From Blastomussa wellsi (taxonomy: Eukaryota; Cnidaria; Anthozoa; Scleractinia; Plerogyridae), in the NCBI GenBank assembly GCA_947652115.1, contig OX393565.1, forward strand, positions 11,247,865-11,311,864: a stretch of 64,000 nucleotides of DNA, read 5' to 3'. The translations under genes were made by a program, and so were the position numbers. Position 1 is the stretch's first letter, and every line of letters begins with the position of its first letter. Positions 1 to 11,924 of this stretch are shown here, one piece after another. Below the pieces are notes generated by a model. The model was not told the DNA's origin, searched no databases, and saw nothing but the letters and a program-made list of their open reading frames with translations.

Positions 1-880
1 AAAATGGCAATAACGTTCCTTCTTTTCCATCTCTTCAGACTCTCTTTTCCACATTTCTTCTGCTAATATTAAGAACTAAATCATCTAAATCGTGGGTCAA
101 TTCCAAAGCATGCCATTAAAAAGTACAGTCACCATCCACATCCTAGGAAAAACCTAACAAATCTAAAACTGGGGTTTAGGCTTCTGCATCATGGAGTTCC
201 CACTATGACAAATGCATTTCTAAGCATTATGTTTTCAGTAGGTGGCTTCCCTTGTGTAGCACTTAGCCAGTGAGTTCACAGCAGAATATTACTTCACTGA
301 ACTCCACCATTGATAGTTATCGTTTTACAAACAGGAGTTAAAGGGTTAAACTAATGCCATGATCATTCAGTGATTGACCAGGAATCCCACTATATGTTAA
401 ATACATGTAATACTAACCTGAATGTAAAATCATCTCCTAATACTTCCACAGATTTTGGGCTCATTTCAAATATACCTGACCAGTTGTTTGGATGACCACC
501 AAATGCATACTCTATGGGATTCAAATAATATAAAGTTGGAGAGGCTTAATTTGAACAAAATATGTGAAAGTGAGTCCACTGAGCATAATATGCTCACATA
601 AGACGTCTAATGTTACCAGTTTAAGCTGGCTTGCACTCATAATACTCATGGTATGTGTACCATCCTGAAATAAATGAGTGTATGTGATAGATCCTGTCTT
701 CCATTACAAAAAACAAATTAAAAAAGTTCCTGCCTACTCGGCTGGATGACACAACAGCCACTGGAGCCATTGCCTTAAGCATGAACATGGCTGTGAAACA
801 AATTGGCAGCATTTTAAGCAGTATTTTCAAGATAGCCAGGCACAGAAAATTGACAATTCAACCAAATCATCCAACCCTGC
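1..880. other. Non-coding stretch, nothing recognised
   Basis: AT-rich DNA with only short chance reading frames. I see no domain, repeat unit or RNA gene that I can support here. It could be intron or intergenic DNA of the host. Confidence 0.5.
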
Positions 881-1072
881 CCGTCCTTCTTCAGGGTTTT
901 ACAGAGAATGACTCCAATTTCATTTCCAATTACTTAAATTAAAAATTTGCTACGAAGATCATTTCTCACTTTCATCTTCATCTGCAGTTCAAATATGAAT
1001 TATTTCACATACTTGTTTCACTCCTCTCAGGGAAATACGAACTCAATAAATTGACGTCGCTCCCAATGTGTG

Positions 1073-1165
1073 TTCATAGCTCAGTTGTTAGAGCACTGCA
1101 CCGCTATTGAGGACGTCATGGGTTTGAATCCTGCTGAAGCCCTGAATTTTATCGGGCTTCTTTAT
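1073..1165 (+). repeat. tRNA-derived SINE-like unit
   Basis: The sequence resembles a tRNA gene promoter. An A-box-like stretch (TAGCTCAGTTGTTAGAGC, about 1077-1094) is followed by a B-box-like GGTTTGAATCC at 1121-1131, then a short GAAGCCC tail region. The tRNA fold is not convincing and there is no clear acceptor stem, so a SINE head or tRNA pseudogene fits better than a working tRNA. Related heads lie near 13.5, 18.4, 56.4 and 57.1 kb. The upstream phrase GATCATTTCTCACTTTC (about 958) recurs near 2878 and, inverted, around the 57.1 kb unit, so it probably belongs to the same repeat. Confidence 0.55.
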
Positions 1166-1183
1166 TCCAATTACTTAACGTTA

Positions 1184-2850
1184 CTGAACAGGTTCGCGGG
1201 TGCTTTGTGGAAAAAGATCCTCACGCGCACGTAATTTGCGGGAAGTGCCTAAACCTATACATCATTTTAAAGATTATAGAACCAAGAATATCGTGGAAAT
1301 GTTTTTAACTGATAAAATTAAATATAAGAGAAGCTGCAGTCAGTTAAATGCAAATAGAACAATGCTTATAAGTGCTGCAAACTCGCGTCGGATTTTCTCC
1401 CTTCGAAGTAAGCAATGACTGCGTGCCACTCAGCACATGTTTGGCTTTAAAAGTGTGTCGGGGAATCGTTAGATGAGCTCTCAAAAAAAAGTTATTATAA
1501 TTCAAAGCTTGTTCACATACTTTTCTCGAATTGACACAGCATTTGGACTTATATCTTCAAAACGAAAAACAAATAAGCTAAAGCCCGACACACTTTTGGA
1601 GAAGAGGGATTCATCTACTATTGAGCAAAATTTCACTCTTCTACAATGAATTCTCATATGCAATCTAGCCGCTCAAAGATGACAAACTTCACGAAAAATT
1701 TTGCTGGGAAATACAGCAAAGAAATTTTCGTAAACATAGCACTCCTACGGGGGAGTGGTTTTCCGGTTTATCGCCTTAATGTATCAATCAGGTTCAATCT
1801 CGCAAAACTCAGGGGAAAGTGGTGGTAGATATTATTTCAAGATCAAAGTATCCTTTGCCAACAATTCTGAGGCAGAATTATAATGTGGTAATTTCTTGCG
1901 GGTTTTGACCACGATGGGAAAAACACTGAACAATTTCCGGCCCAGTTAGAGGAAAAAGATCACCAAAGAGGACAAGGGCTTCAAAAAAGGCGAACGAAAA
2001 TCGCGAGCAAACCGCCGATCGGTAAAGCGTGCTCTCTGAAATGCGTGAAGCAGGGTATGTAGCACGCATCTATAAAATATTTGTTTACGATTGCTTTTCC
2101 TTCTTTTCTGTCCGTGTACCAGTGCATACAGGAAGAACCTTCTAATATTCTTAGGTTAAGAGACATTGGATAGCAGTACTGTATTGTTTAGCATATCGGC
2201 TCTTCAGTCTTGTGTTCCTTTATAATAGTATGAATTCGTCACTGCTGTCGTGCGATATTTCAACAGATTCGTCCGATAAAGAACGCCTAGAATCCACCAT
2301 TCCGGAATCCAAACCTTCGCCTGGTTCAATAGAATTCTTTGAGTTTTTTTTTGTTTTTTCTGCTTGCGGAAGCCCAGGAAAGTATCCGAATTAGTAGCAA
2401 TATTTAGTGTTTCATTCGGTCGTTGTGACAATTTGTCGCTTTCCGCCAGCATTTATAGCTTTCGCAAAAATTCCCTGGTTACTTTTTACAGTACCACCGA
2501 TCAGCCTTTGGAACCCAAAGACTTGTTTCTCGCTTTTTTTCTGTTCTTTTCTCTCTCCATCCAAAATCTCCTGCCAAACCTGTACTGCAACGACAGAAGT
2601 TAGCGACGCGAGCAAAGGAAATTTCCCTCTGTTGGAAGCCAATTTCCTGCATTTGATCCAGCAGTGTTGACAGCTCGACACCTTTAAAGGGTGACGCAAT
2701 GAGTCACGCACAAAAGGAAATTCGCAATAACTCCGGAGTGAAAAAAGATTTTGGATTTCTGTTTTTTGTAAAAGAAAGAAAAATATACACAGTTTATGTA
2801 CAATAAAAATCACAATTGCGAACGAATTTGACCCGCGAACCTGTTCAGTA
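1184..2850. repeat. Possible mobile segment between 18-bp inverted repeats
   Basis: CTGAACAGGTTCGCGGGT at about 1184-1201 recurs in inverted orientation at about 2833-2850, and both ends abut fragments of the SINE-like repeat. The interior has no recognisable coding region. It may be a non-autonomous insertion or an inverted arrangement of SINE fragments. Confidence 0.3.
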
Positions 2851-3179
2851 TCCTTAAATTGGAACTTCACTGCAAAGATCATTTCTCACTTTCAGTTAAT
2901 ATGTTATTATAGTATTAATTCTCAAGGTCCATAAACTATGACATGTTTACTCATTTTTAATTTTATACTGTATTTTACTTTTTACCATTTATTTCATTTT
3001 TTCTTTAAGATATGAAATTTTGCCAAGGTTGCTGTTCAACAAACATTGCTGCAGTATGTTGTTGTACAGCTACTGGTCAACCAAACAAACAAACGACCAC
3101 AACCAAATGAACCAATAACTTTAGAGCCATCTATGAAAACTCTAAACTCACTTTAAATTAGTTTTGATTTATCTTTTGA

Positions 3180-3640
3180 GTCAAAAATCAATTGTGTGGT
3201 TTGATTGTCCGGGTGAGGTACCTAGTCCTGAGAAGGACTGTTGTCAGTGACAGTGATTGATGTTTTTTGACAACCTGAGAGGAAGTCATTTTCAGAGTCA
3301 TGTGAACAGTTGTTTGTCAGATGAATGTTACAAGACTAGTCTGGTTTGTAAAAACTGATTGGTCACTTTTGCCACAATGTTATTGTAAGACTCTAGTAGT
3401 TTATGATGTCTGTCATGTCGATGATGATCGATTGGTTTTGATGCATCAGTAAAGTTAGGACGTTCTATTTGGTCTGTTTGTTATGTCCATGTCATGAATT
3501 ACAGTGTCAGTAGTTGTTGACTTCTGTTGAGAAGATTCTGTTCTAAGTTGGTAAACCAGCTTTCCAAAGTCAGTTGTTGAAAATACATGTACTTTGTGTT
3601 GTAAGTCAATAAACAAGCCGAGAAAACGACTGAACACATC
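3180..3640 (-). repeat. Interspersed repeat, partial copy of the 12.1-12.9 kb element
   Basis: The stretch with GTCCTGAGAAGGACTG near 3224 and the stretch near 3540-3580 (GGTAAACCAGCTTTCCAAAGTC, seen in inverted orientation at 12.56 kb) are shared with the terminal-inverted-repeat element at 12133-12925. This copy is diverged and incomplete. Confidence 0.45.
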
Positions 3641-4164
3641 TGCACTGGACACCAACAAAACCTGAAATGACTATTATGAAACAACAGAAATGACAGAAGT
3701 ATGGATTAAAACACTCAGAAGTGTTTGTCTGCAGTCTCAAGCTAAAGGTTCCCATGCTCTCCCCAAACAACACACGGTGTGCACCGTGCCCAGCCGCTCT
3801 GCAACAAGTTTCTATATAAACCTTTATAGACACCTACTTTTTGGATGGAACCTGCTACTCAAAAAAGCTACTGACAACCCTGCTAAATGATTCTTTAATC
3901 CACTACCGCTACAAATGTTTATGATACACAAAACAAAAGTATGTTTTCTTCTCTTTATTGTAATTTAACATTTTGTCTTTAAAATTTGAAAAGAGTTGGG
4001 AATTGGACACTGTGAAGTCCTAATCAGTGGGGCATTTGATCGTGTAAACTGCATAGCACAGAATTTGACCAAACCAAGGGCCGGTTTGCCTAGGTGAGAG
4101 GGGAATGGGCGCTTCTCGAATTGACTAATACATAACTCACACTAAACATGAAATAATTCTACAG

Positions 4165-4740
4165 AAAAACTCATTACCTGATGGGGAATTCCACATTAAA
4201 ATTTCACATGAAAAAACCAATATTGCACGAATCGTGAAGTGATGAGTGCAGTATGGGTTATTCAAGTGAAATTTAATGTGCAAGTCACAGGTCAAATAAT
4301 GGATTTCCCTCGATTTCCTTGTATAGCCTTTTCTGAAATAAAAGAAAACCAAATTTCATGTCTGTGCAGCGGTGAGAAATGTTGCAAACCACAAGCTTCA
4401 GAAGCCATTTCAAATCAATTGCCAGGAGCCAGCAAATCAGAATTAAGCTAAAATTGATCACAAAACTTCATTTGAACCTGACAAACCTTTGCTTTCAAAT
4501 ACTTCACACAAGATTTTAACCATTTTAACAAGGGAATGGTAGTATTTTACATAACGTTCCAAGTATCCGTATTATCAGCAAAAGAAACAATCATGACCTT
4601 GTTTAACTCTTTGGCCATTGCACTTAAAGAAATAGACAGCATCTGAAGTGAAAAGCCCTGGACATTCAACAACGTCAGGTAAAGGTTTGAAGGAGGCATG
4701 GAACAATGTAGTAGGTACATTTTAAACTTCATAATTAAAA
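4165..4740 (+). repeat. Interspersed palindrome-headed repeat, copy 1
   Basis: This segment aligns along its length with 7765-8340. Both begin with TACCTGA..GGGAATTCCAC, whose inverted complement occurs about 130 bases later (GTCAGGTAATGGATTT-like). Both then continue with a shared non-palindromic part (ATCAATTGYCAGGAGCCAGC and TTGATCACAAAA). No open frame is conserved between copies, so this is a non-coding mobile repeat. Confidence 0.55.
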
Positions 4741-5139
4741 TAATAGTTCAATGCTTTAGTCCATCACAGACAATTAAGTTCTCGAACAAGGGCAATGTTC
4801 AAACCTTGCTATTGATGATTGCTTTGCTTTATAGAGGTTACATTGGAAATTTGTATGGATTAGAGTAATGCATGTATTTGCATTAGCAACCTCTTCGTTT
4901 TTTGTGTATAGATCCCAGTTCCTCTCACATGTGACACACACATTGTTATTCAAGTACACATGTGCGTGATTCAACAACAGAACACGTATGGCGTTTAATT
5001 GCCCAATACATTTATAAACATGAACCCTTCAAACCCATGCTGAAATGCACGTCCTTTCAAATTTTTCACACATTTCATCAGTCTGTTAAAGAGCAAGTTT
5101 TGAGCTTTGTTTGCCTGTTTACTGTTTACACTGCAAGGA

Positions 5140-5193
5140 ATGATGGCTGCACAAAATTCAAGAAAAAGAAATGTCCCAGCGCATCTACGAGAA
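5140..5193 (+). CDS. Possible first coding exon of an unidentified host gene
   Basis: An ATG followed by 17 more codons (starting MMAAQNSRKRNV) runs straight into the strong donor G|GTAAGC. I cannot identify the protein and have not found the next exon with certainty. A candidate later exon lies near 7467-7580, where a reading frame follows a TTTTAG acceptor and ends before a GTAAAG donor. The support is a splice consensus plus an initiation codon only, so this is weak. Confidence 0.25.
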
Positions 5194-6232
5194 GGTAAGC
5201 AACTTTCAGAGAAAAGTGTTTACGAAAGCACAAAGTGATCGACAAATTATCATGCATGCATGTTGCTTGAGTTGAGAGCTTGATCTTCACTGATTAGTCT
5301 TTTAAAAAGGTGGTTTTGATGCAATAATGACTGTAATCCAAAATCAAGTAAGCCTACAACGTTTACGCCAAAGGATTCAGTTGTACTGTTGCATGTTTAT
5401 AGATCATGTCAAACATGCAAAGACAAATTAACCTCTATTGACTCTACACAAAAAGATTCCAGTGGCCTAAATGTCTCTGAAACATCTTTAACATAATGCC
5501 TCTGGCTTGAGAGGAACAAAAGAACTGATTTCAACTTAGAAGGAAAGTCTAAGCCAAAGTTACGAATGGATAATGCTATCTTAGAACTATTCGATGTCTT
5601 GTATTCTTTATTGGTGCTCCAGGAGTATATTTCATGCATAGCAAATCAAGGGAGATTACCACTGACCAAGAAACAAGAGTCCCCCTACTGCTCCAAAATT
5701 ATCTTTCGTCCTGCTTCAGAGATTATTCAAGAGATTATTCAAGGGGTATGGACACAGCTTATCTCCAGAAAGCAGCTATCCAGCCTGGTCCCAGTTAAGT
5801 TTTTGGTTTGGCTGATTGCTGCTGAAAATTTATGGTTTGAAGTTAGTGTGTTCCATTGTGGCAACCTGATTGGAAACTTCCAGAAAAAGTTGTTTAAAGT
5901 TGTTCTATAGAATACCAAAGTAGTTTACCGTACTGCGACAAAATCGGGGGAAAGCTTGAACAACGTTTGCACGTGTGTCCATTAAAAGGAGAAATAAACA
6001 AGACGCCGGATAGAAATAATATGCTTCTCTTTATTTGAACCCTGAAAAACAAATTACTTTCAAAACTGCAGAAAAACTCTCTTTACACAAGCTTGGGTTA
6101 TTCCACACAAAAGATACACAACCACAATACTGAATATGGGTAAAGTGTCAATACCCGAAACAAGTCAAAATACTCCCCCTCCCCGACTAAAATCAGAGTG
6201 TATTAAAACAAATGCGCCTTACACGTTGTGTT

Positions 6233-6690
6233 TTACAGCAAGGAAGAGTATGAGACGTTCTTGTGTCCGTATTTGCGTTCTTTAACTTTCATCTTGTAGT
6301 GTGCAGTAAAGTAACACAAACTAATGTTCTGCGCATGCTTTGGGAGCAAATCGCTTTGTTCTAGGAACTGTAAAGGTAGTACCACAAGGAGGGTATGGTG
6401 TTTTCTGAAACATAATATATATACGTGTACCTTTTGATGTTCAAGGAGCACTAGTGCAGATACCAGTGTTTTAAGTGGTACAGTGCACACAGGTTCCTAC
6501 TAGCCCCCACCTCCTCCGCAAGACTAATTAATTAATTGGTATTAATTAACTAAACAAACATTAAAGTTTACACATTCGTGACTTAGCGATGTAGCGACTT
6601 AGTGGGTTAGAAGACGACAGCCCACAACACATCATCCCAATAGTCCACTCTGCACTAATAACATTTTCATCAATTTCAAAGTGTGCATTA
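6233..6690. repeat. Interspersed repeat shared with 55.0-55.5 kb
   Basis: The phrases AATTAATTAATTGG, ATTAAAGTTTACAC and ..CATTCTGCACTAA.. occur in the same order here and at about 55325-55505. Both copies also have a CT/CCCC-rich leader. The unit is non-coding and diverged. Confidence 0.45.
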
Positions 6691-7529
6691 ACATAAAAGA
6701 AAATAAAATTTTCATAGTGTCAGGGCTTCTGATATTTTGTGTAGTCACAGAGCCGCAAAATACCACGAAATTTGCTGCAAATCCTACCAAAGACATGTTG
6801 GCACAACATATTTGAAACTTATCTTGAATATTGGGACTGTTTACTTGCCATAAACTTGTAAATTTATCTTTAAATTTCGTCAGTCATGGGCAAACAACGT
6901 ACCAAAAACTACCAGGCATTCTTAGACTAATGTTGCCAAAAAACTGGGCACTGGCCACAATGTGAAGACTTTACGTTGACACTATACGGAGTGTGAAAGG
7001 AAACTGCTGTCTGTACTAATGCAGACACATGTTTACTCGTACGTGCAGGACACGATCAAAGACGCAAGAATGGATTTCAACCTTCAATCACGAAATATCT
7101 TGCCTTGAAACTGCAAAGCAACACAAGACAGCAAGGACAGAAAAGAAATTTATTGCGTTGTTGTTTTTGGCTCTAAATTGCAGTTGAAAAAGGAGGATAA
7201 CCGGTTGACGTTTTTCTTGCCGTGCGAAACAAGAACAGTTTCCTTCAGAACTGTGTTGGATGAACATTTGTGTTTTCTTTCTTACCCTGAATTTGACATC
7301 ATGCAGTATTTTTTCTGGAATGTTTCTTGTTTGCTTTTTACCGAAATTTGCCCCAAAAACTCCTGCAAAATCTCCGCGAATTTGTCTCTGTAAATCCTGT
7401 AGTGTTGACCAACAAGAAAAATAACAGCAGAAATATATCATTCTTGGTTTGTTCTTTTTTCCAAGACATTTTAGATGCAATTAAAGATGGTTTGAAGAAT
7501 ATGATGTTGAGACCATTACTTGTTGATCA

Positions 7530-7580
<51 letters not shown>

Positions 7581-7764
7581 TGGTAAAGATATGGGACTGA
7601 ATTCAAAAGTATCCATTGTATTCCAATAAGAGATGTCAGCTTTGCTGAATGCTACAGCAATGATATGGAACTTTACAAAAGGCCATAGCAATCTCAGAGA
7701 GAATGGTCCAGGGTCATTATGGGAATGGTATGGGAGTATTGCATGCCATTCCTCTGATAGATAC

Positions 7765-8340
7765 TATAGGAAAATCCATTACCTGAGGAGGGAATTCCAC
7801 GTTAAATTTCTCACGAAAAACCAATATCGCACGAAGCGATGAGTGCAATATCGGATTTTCAACTGGAATTTAACGTCACGAGTCAGGTAATGGATTTTCC
7901 TTGAATCGTATTACAAAGAAAACCTCTGACTATTCTATGGTAAATGTTGCAAAACGCACGCTAGCCGAGAAGCCATGTCAAATCAATTGTCAGGAGCCAG
8001 CGAATCGGAATCAAGTTAAAAATTGATCACAAAAAAAACTTCATTTGCTTCTCGTTGGTGACAAACCTTCGTTTCCTAACAGTTCACACAAGTTTTAAAT
8101 CATGGTGTTTTACAGAACGATCCTATTACAAGTTTCTGTATTATAAACAAAAGACAAAATCATCATCAACTTCATTTGAACTTGTTTATCTCTTCGCCTT
8201 TGGACGTTGCACTGAAAGAAATAGACTTGCAGTATGCATCCGAAGCGAAAAGCACTGAATCTTCTGCTTCAAGATGAACAACGCCAAGTACAGGTTTAAA
8301 GGAGGTGTGGACCAATGCAGTAAGTAATGTTTAGAAGTCA
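7765..8340 (+). repeat. Interspersed palindrome-headed repeat, copy 2
   Basis: This is the second copy of the family at 4165-4740. The head palindrome is better preserved here: CCATTACCTGAGGAGGGAATT pairs with an inverted version ending near 7900. The shared tail extends past 8330. Confidence 0.55.
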
Positions 8341-9556
8341 TTTATTCTTCGAACGTCTAGAATATTTCATTGGAAACAAAGTTTTGAAAATGTCTTTTGT
8401 TTTCCACTAGTTTCTGTAGGTTGTAGCTGGTTCGCATTATAAAATGTCAAACATTGGATTCTAGCTTGTTGGGTTTATCGTAAGGCAAGGGTATTACTGT
8501 CAAACTATCGGCAGTATTATTTCGACAAATTACAAAGCTGTTTTCTTAGAGTTGTAGTCTTTTTCTTGGCGGACATTTATACAGCTTTCATGTAAACATG
8601 AGATTACTCACGAGTCTGTGTTCGTACAGTTTGGGCATCACCGCTCTGAATGAAAAACATTTCTAACTGCGATACTCTTGCAGCTCCTTTCAGCCAATAC
8701 AAAAGATTCACAGATTTGGCTTTTAACTATAGTAAACTACTATTTTTGTGGTTATTTCAGTCATTTTGATGCTTAGTTTCTTTCTGGATCGCTCGACTTT
8801 CGCTGATGTTTCGTATTTATGCTTGACAGATTGCATAAGCGTCTGCTGAGTTAAACTGGTTGATACCTTGCCTTCGATAAAAGCTATGTTTTCCCTTGGC
8901 TTTTTATCAAATTCAGTGGCTTTGGTTTGCATTAATTGACACAAATTAATGGCATCACTTGCGATGCCACAAGATCAACAAACAATCTTGTGAGGGGGTG
9001 CAATATCGAGCAGAGCCTCGTTTTCAAAGTCGCAATTCCACACAAAATACCCCCACATCTATAACCAATCAGAGTGCGGGAATTCTGAGCTATGCGATTC
9101 TATGGGGAATATATGGAAGTTTACGAAATATGTAGCAACCCCATATAAATGTTCAGTCTACGAAATATGTAGAAATCCTATAGTGAAAGACAATAGAACA
9201 AACTTGGTTAAGATAATAGTTGGGAGCTAACATCCCATATAAAAGGCATACAACACCCACACATTAGACATTAGTTGTCCCATACCATTTCTATATTTGG
9301 ACTATGTATGTGCCATATCAACAGCTTTGGTAAGGGAATTGTCATTTCGTATTTTTAAACTTAATTTAATATACCTCTTCCGTGCACGACTACTCCTGAG
9401 TGGAAGACTCCAAGACCAACGGGAAATGTATATTGGTTTACCCAGTACTGTAAAAAAATATAAAGATAATAAGTCGTATGCTATTCTTTTCGAATATTAA
9501 AAGTCATAATGAGTTTCATTAAGACTCTCGACCTCCTCGACGACATTGTTTCCATT
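8341..9556. other. Non-coding stretch, nothing recognised
   Basis: AT-rich sequence with short chance reading frames only. No repeat boundary or gene is supported. Confidence 0.45.
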
Positions 9557-10419
9557 ATAATTTGGTCTTATCAACTGGGTTGATAATGTGAATTGGCCAC
9601 CGTAAAGGGATTACGGTCGTTTCGATACACGGTCGTTTCGATACACGTCGTTTCGATACACGTCAAAGTCGTTTCGATGCAAATAGGAATTCGATACAGT
9701 TAATTTGGAACTAGATGTCTTCAGGAAAAAACTCTCCAAACTTGTTTTATTATTAAATCTCGTAGAATCACGAGCGATGTGACAAATAGCTTTGTGACCT
9801 TCCCAATATCAATAGTTGTCTAAACACCGACGGAACGATCTATTAATCAGTCACTTTGAACTCATCAATCACCAATCAAAGCGTTACAAAAACCTTCACC
9901 ATTTTATTGGAATTCATATTCATGATGTTTCGTTGTTGTCAGACATTTCTCACCTCGGCGGTAAATAGTGCGAGTTTTAGAACGATGATTTTCAATTAAG
10001 CAGTCTCTTGAAATTATTCCAAGTCCAAAATAGCAACCAAATGAACCACATAACTTTAAAATTTCAGCGATTATACACAAAAAATCGTGATCATCGCAGT
10101 TATGAAACAGAAAATGTTCATTTAACATGACCAACAAGCTCTTTCAGCATTTGATACCGGTTGTATCGAATCGACTTCCTATTTGCATCGAAACAACTTA
10201 GACGTGTATCGAAACGACGTGTATCGAAACGACCGTGTATCGAAACGACTGAACTCCCCGTAAAGAGATTCAATAGCTGACGTTTCGAGCGTTAGCCCTT
10301 CGTCGGAGCGATTCGCTCCGACGAAGGGCTAACGCTCGAAACGTCAGCTATTGAATCTCTTTACGGTGGCCAATTCTCATTATCAACCCAGCTGATAAAA
10401 CCAAATTATATTGTTATAC

Positions 10420-10455
<36 letters not shown>
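9557..10455. repeat. Penelope-type terminal repeat split by a MITE
   Basis: The left piece (9557-9612) and right piece (10251-10455) are parts of the repeat that bounds the Penelope-like element at 51-54 kb. It contains the GGTTTTATCAACTGGGTTGATAAT-type arm, the phrase CACCGTAAAGAGATTCAA and the outer GCAGCACCACAGTTTCTTTAGAAA stretch. The right piece is a near-perfect head-to-head palindrome about 10276-10348. The two pieces are separated by an inserted inverted-repeat element at 9613-10250. Confidence 0.6.
9613..10250. mobile_element. MITE with internally repeated termini
   Basis: Inverted termini of about 95 bp each are built of tandem copies of GTCGTTTCGATACAC, followed by GTCGTTTCGATGCAAATAGGAA. 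The interior of about 450 bp carries no recognised gene. A 77-codon - strand frame inside has no identifiable product. The phrase CCGTAAAGRGATT flanks both sides, either as a target duplication or as host repeat sequence. Confidence 0.65.
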
Positions 10456-10456
<1 letters not shown>

Positions 10457-10756
10457 TATCTCCTCTATTCAGATATTGTTTCCATTTTGTTCATTCTGGG
10501 TTTTGAGGATTTTTACCATTTTTTGCGGGTTCTTTCTCTGAAAAACAAGTCACTTTACTTACCATGTCATAGACATTTAATAGCACTGGGTAGCCGGCCA
10601 TTTTTTAAGTCAGCTAGAAAGTAGATGGCTGGTTTTTTGAGAAAATGCTTCACAGTTTATACAACAAAAACATCTTGCTGTCAAATATCGCCATATTGTT
10701 TATGTTGACGACTGCTGACCAAGAGATCGCATTGGAATTCCAAAATCAAAATCAAA

Positions 10757-10798
10757 ATGGCGGGTGATTTGTTGGAGGTTTCGGGTGAAAAGAAAAAG
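10757..10798 (+). CDS. COX20-like gene, exon 1 (probable)
   Basis: ATGGCGGGTGATTTG starts a 14-codon frame (MAGDLLEVSGEKKK) that ends at a GT (AAAAAG|GTTGGC). It joins in phase 0 to exon 2 at 10901. The ATG lies in a typical animal start context. The assignment depends entirely on exon 2, and the donor is weaker than consensus. Confidence 0.5.
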
Positions 10799-10900
10799 GT
10801 TGGCGTTCGGTTGGCTCAACTTTGAATAGAATACGTGCCTTTTTATTATGTTACTGTGATAGTTATTAACATTTTATTACTCTGCCACCATTACGCTCAG

Positions 10901-11012
10901 TACAGCTGGAATGTTAAAAAGTTTATCGAGAGAACCCCTTGCGCTCGTGAATCACTCTTGTATGGCATGATTGGCGGTTTGATCGTTGGTGCTGGATACT
11001 TTCTTAAATCAA
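10901..11012 (+). CDS. COX20: COX20-like gene, exon 2 (cytochrome c oxidase assembly factor)
   Basis: After the acceptor TTACGCTCAG the frame reads YSWNVKKFIERTPCARESLL, then a hydrophobic glycine-rich segment. It ends at A|GTAAGT in phase 1. The TPCAR.S.LYG block followed by a glycine-rich first membrane segment is the hallmark of COX20 (FAM36A). That is a small two-TM mitochondrial inner-membrane protein which stabilises COX2 during complex IV assembly. The match is by recognition of the motif, not by a search. The exon for the second membrane segment was not located. A matching C-terminal exon lies at 19996-20098, so the gene would span about 9.3 kb with repeat-filled introns. Confidence 0.7.
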
Positions 11013-11104
11013 GTAAGTGTCAACATACTCGCGTAAGTCGTCTATTGACCTCACGACTGCTGAGGAACATTTGGAGTGCTGGGAATCAAAGTCTGGCTGT
11101 GTCA

Positions 11105-11755
11105 CAGGGCCCCCATACAAGCAGCCTGTGTCGGTATGTTCGAAATGTAAAGAAATGTATGGGAATATTGAAAGCGTCCTACTATCGAAAACTTATATCG
11201 AGTAGTGCTTATTTTTTGGTTGAAATAAACGTGAACTTACCTCAGGTGTTGTATTTTGTTGACAAATTTGAGCGATTTGGAGGGTTTTGTTTAATAACAT
11301 GAAGCAACAGTCAACACGAAACCCGCCAAATCGCTCAAATTTGTCATTTTCAGCCGAGGAACGACAAAATACAACACCTGAGGTAAGTTCATGGTTATTT
11401 CAACCAAAAAAATAAGCATTACTCGAAATAAGTTTTTGATAGTAGGACGCTTTCAATAGTGAGGCCCCATTAGAGGGGTCTGACTATCCCGTATCCCATT
11501 AATTTTTGGCCTAAATATCCCATATCCTGTTAATTGCAGTGGTTTGTATCTCCAACTTTTATGTTCGATATCCCTGAATCTGTTGTTTAAATATACCGTA
11601 TCCCATTAATTTTTACCCCAAATATCCCGTATCCCTATAATTTTTACCCAAATATCCTGTATCCCTAAAACCCCTAATAGGGCCTCAGTAGTGCCATAAA
11701 TTTCTTTATATTTCGAACATACCAACACATGCTGCTTGTCTGGCCTCCCTGTGGG
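11105..11755. mobile_element. Long palindromic MITE with nested insertion
   Basis: The arms 11121-11290 and 11305-11740 are inverted copies: for example CTCAGGTGTTGTATTTTGTTG pairs with a complement near 11365, and GTATGTTCGAAAT pairs with ATTTCGAACATAC near 11710. The right arm is interrupted at about 11462-11688 by another element. Confidence 0.6.
11462..11688. repeat. Nested element with ATATCCCGTATCCC minisatellite
   Basis: Short inverted ends (GAGGCCCCATTAG and CTAATAGGGCCTC) bound several degenerate copies of a unit containing AAATATCCCGTATCCC and TAATTTTTACCC. It lies inside the right arm of the larger palindrome, so it inserted after that element. Confidence 0.5.
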
Positions 11756-11924
11756 TGTGCGGCATAATTTAATAAATAATTAGAAGCATATAATTATATA
11801 AACATTGGGTATTAATTTTGTGCCGTTTTCATTCGCAGTGCATGTTTTAAGATCGTGTAGATATGCAGTTGGTTCGTTTGCATTAATCTCCATTGGAAGC
11901 TGGTAGGTACATATGTATGGCCAT

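Noticed and set aside
2412..2882. 156-codon - strand frame as a host gene
   Set aside because: No domain, no splice context, low-complexity Phe/Ser-rich composition, and it runs into the SINE-like repeat at its end.
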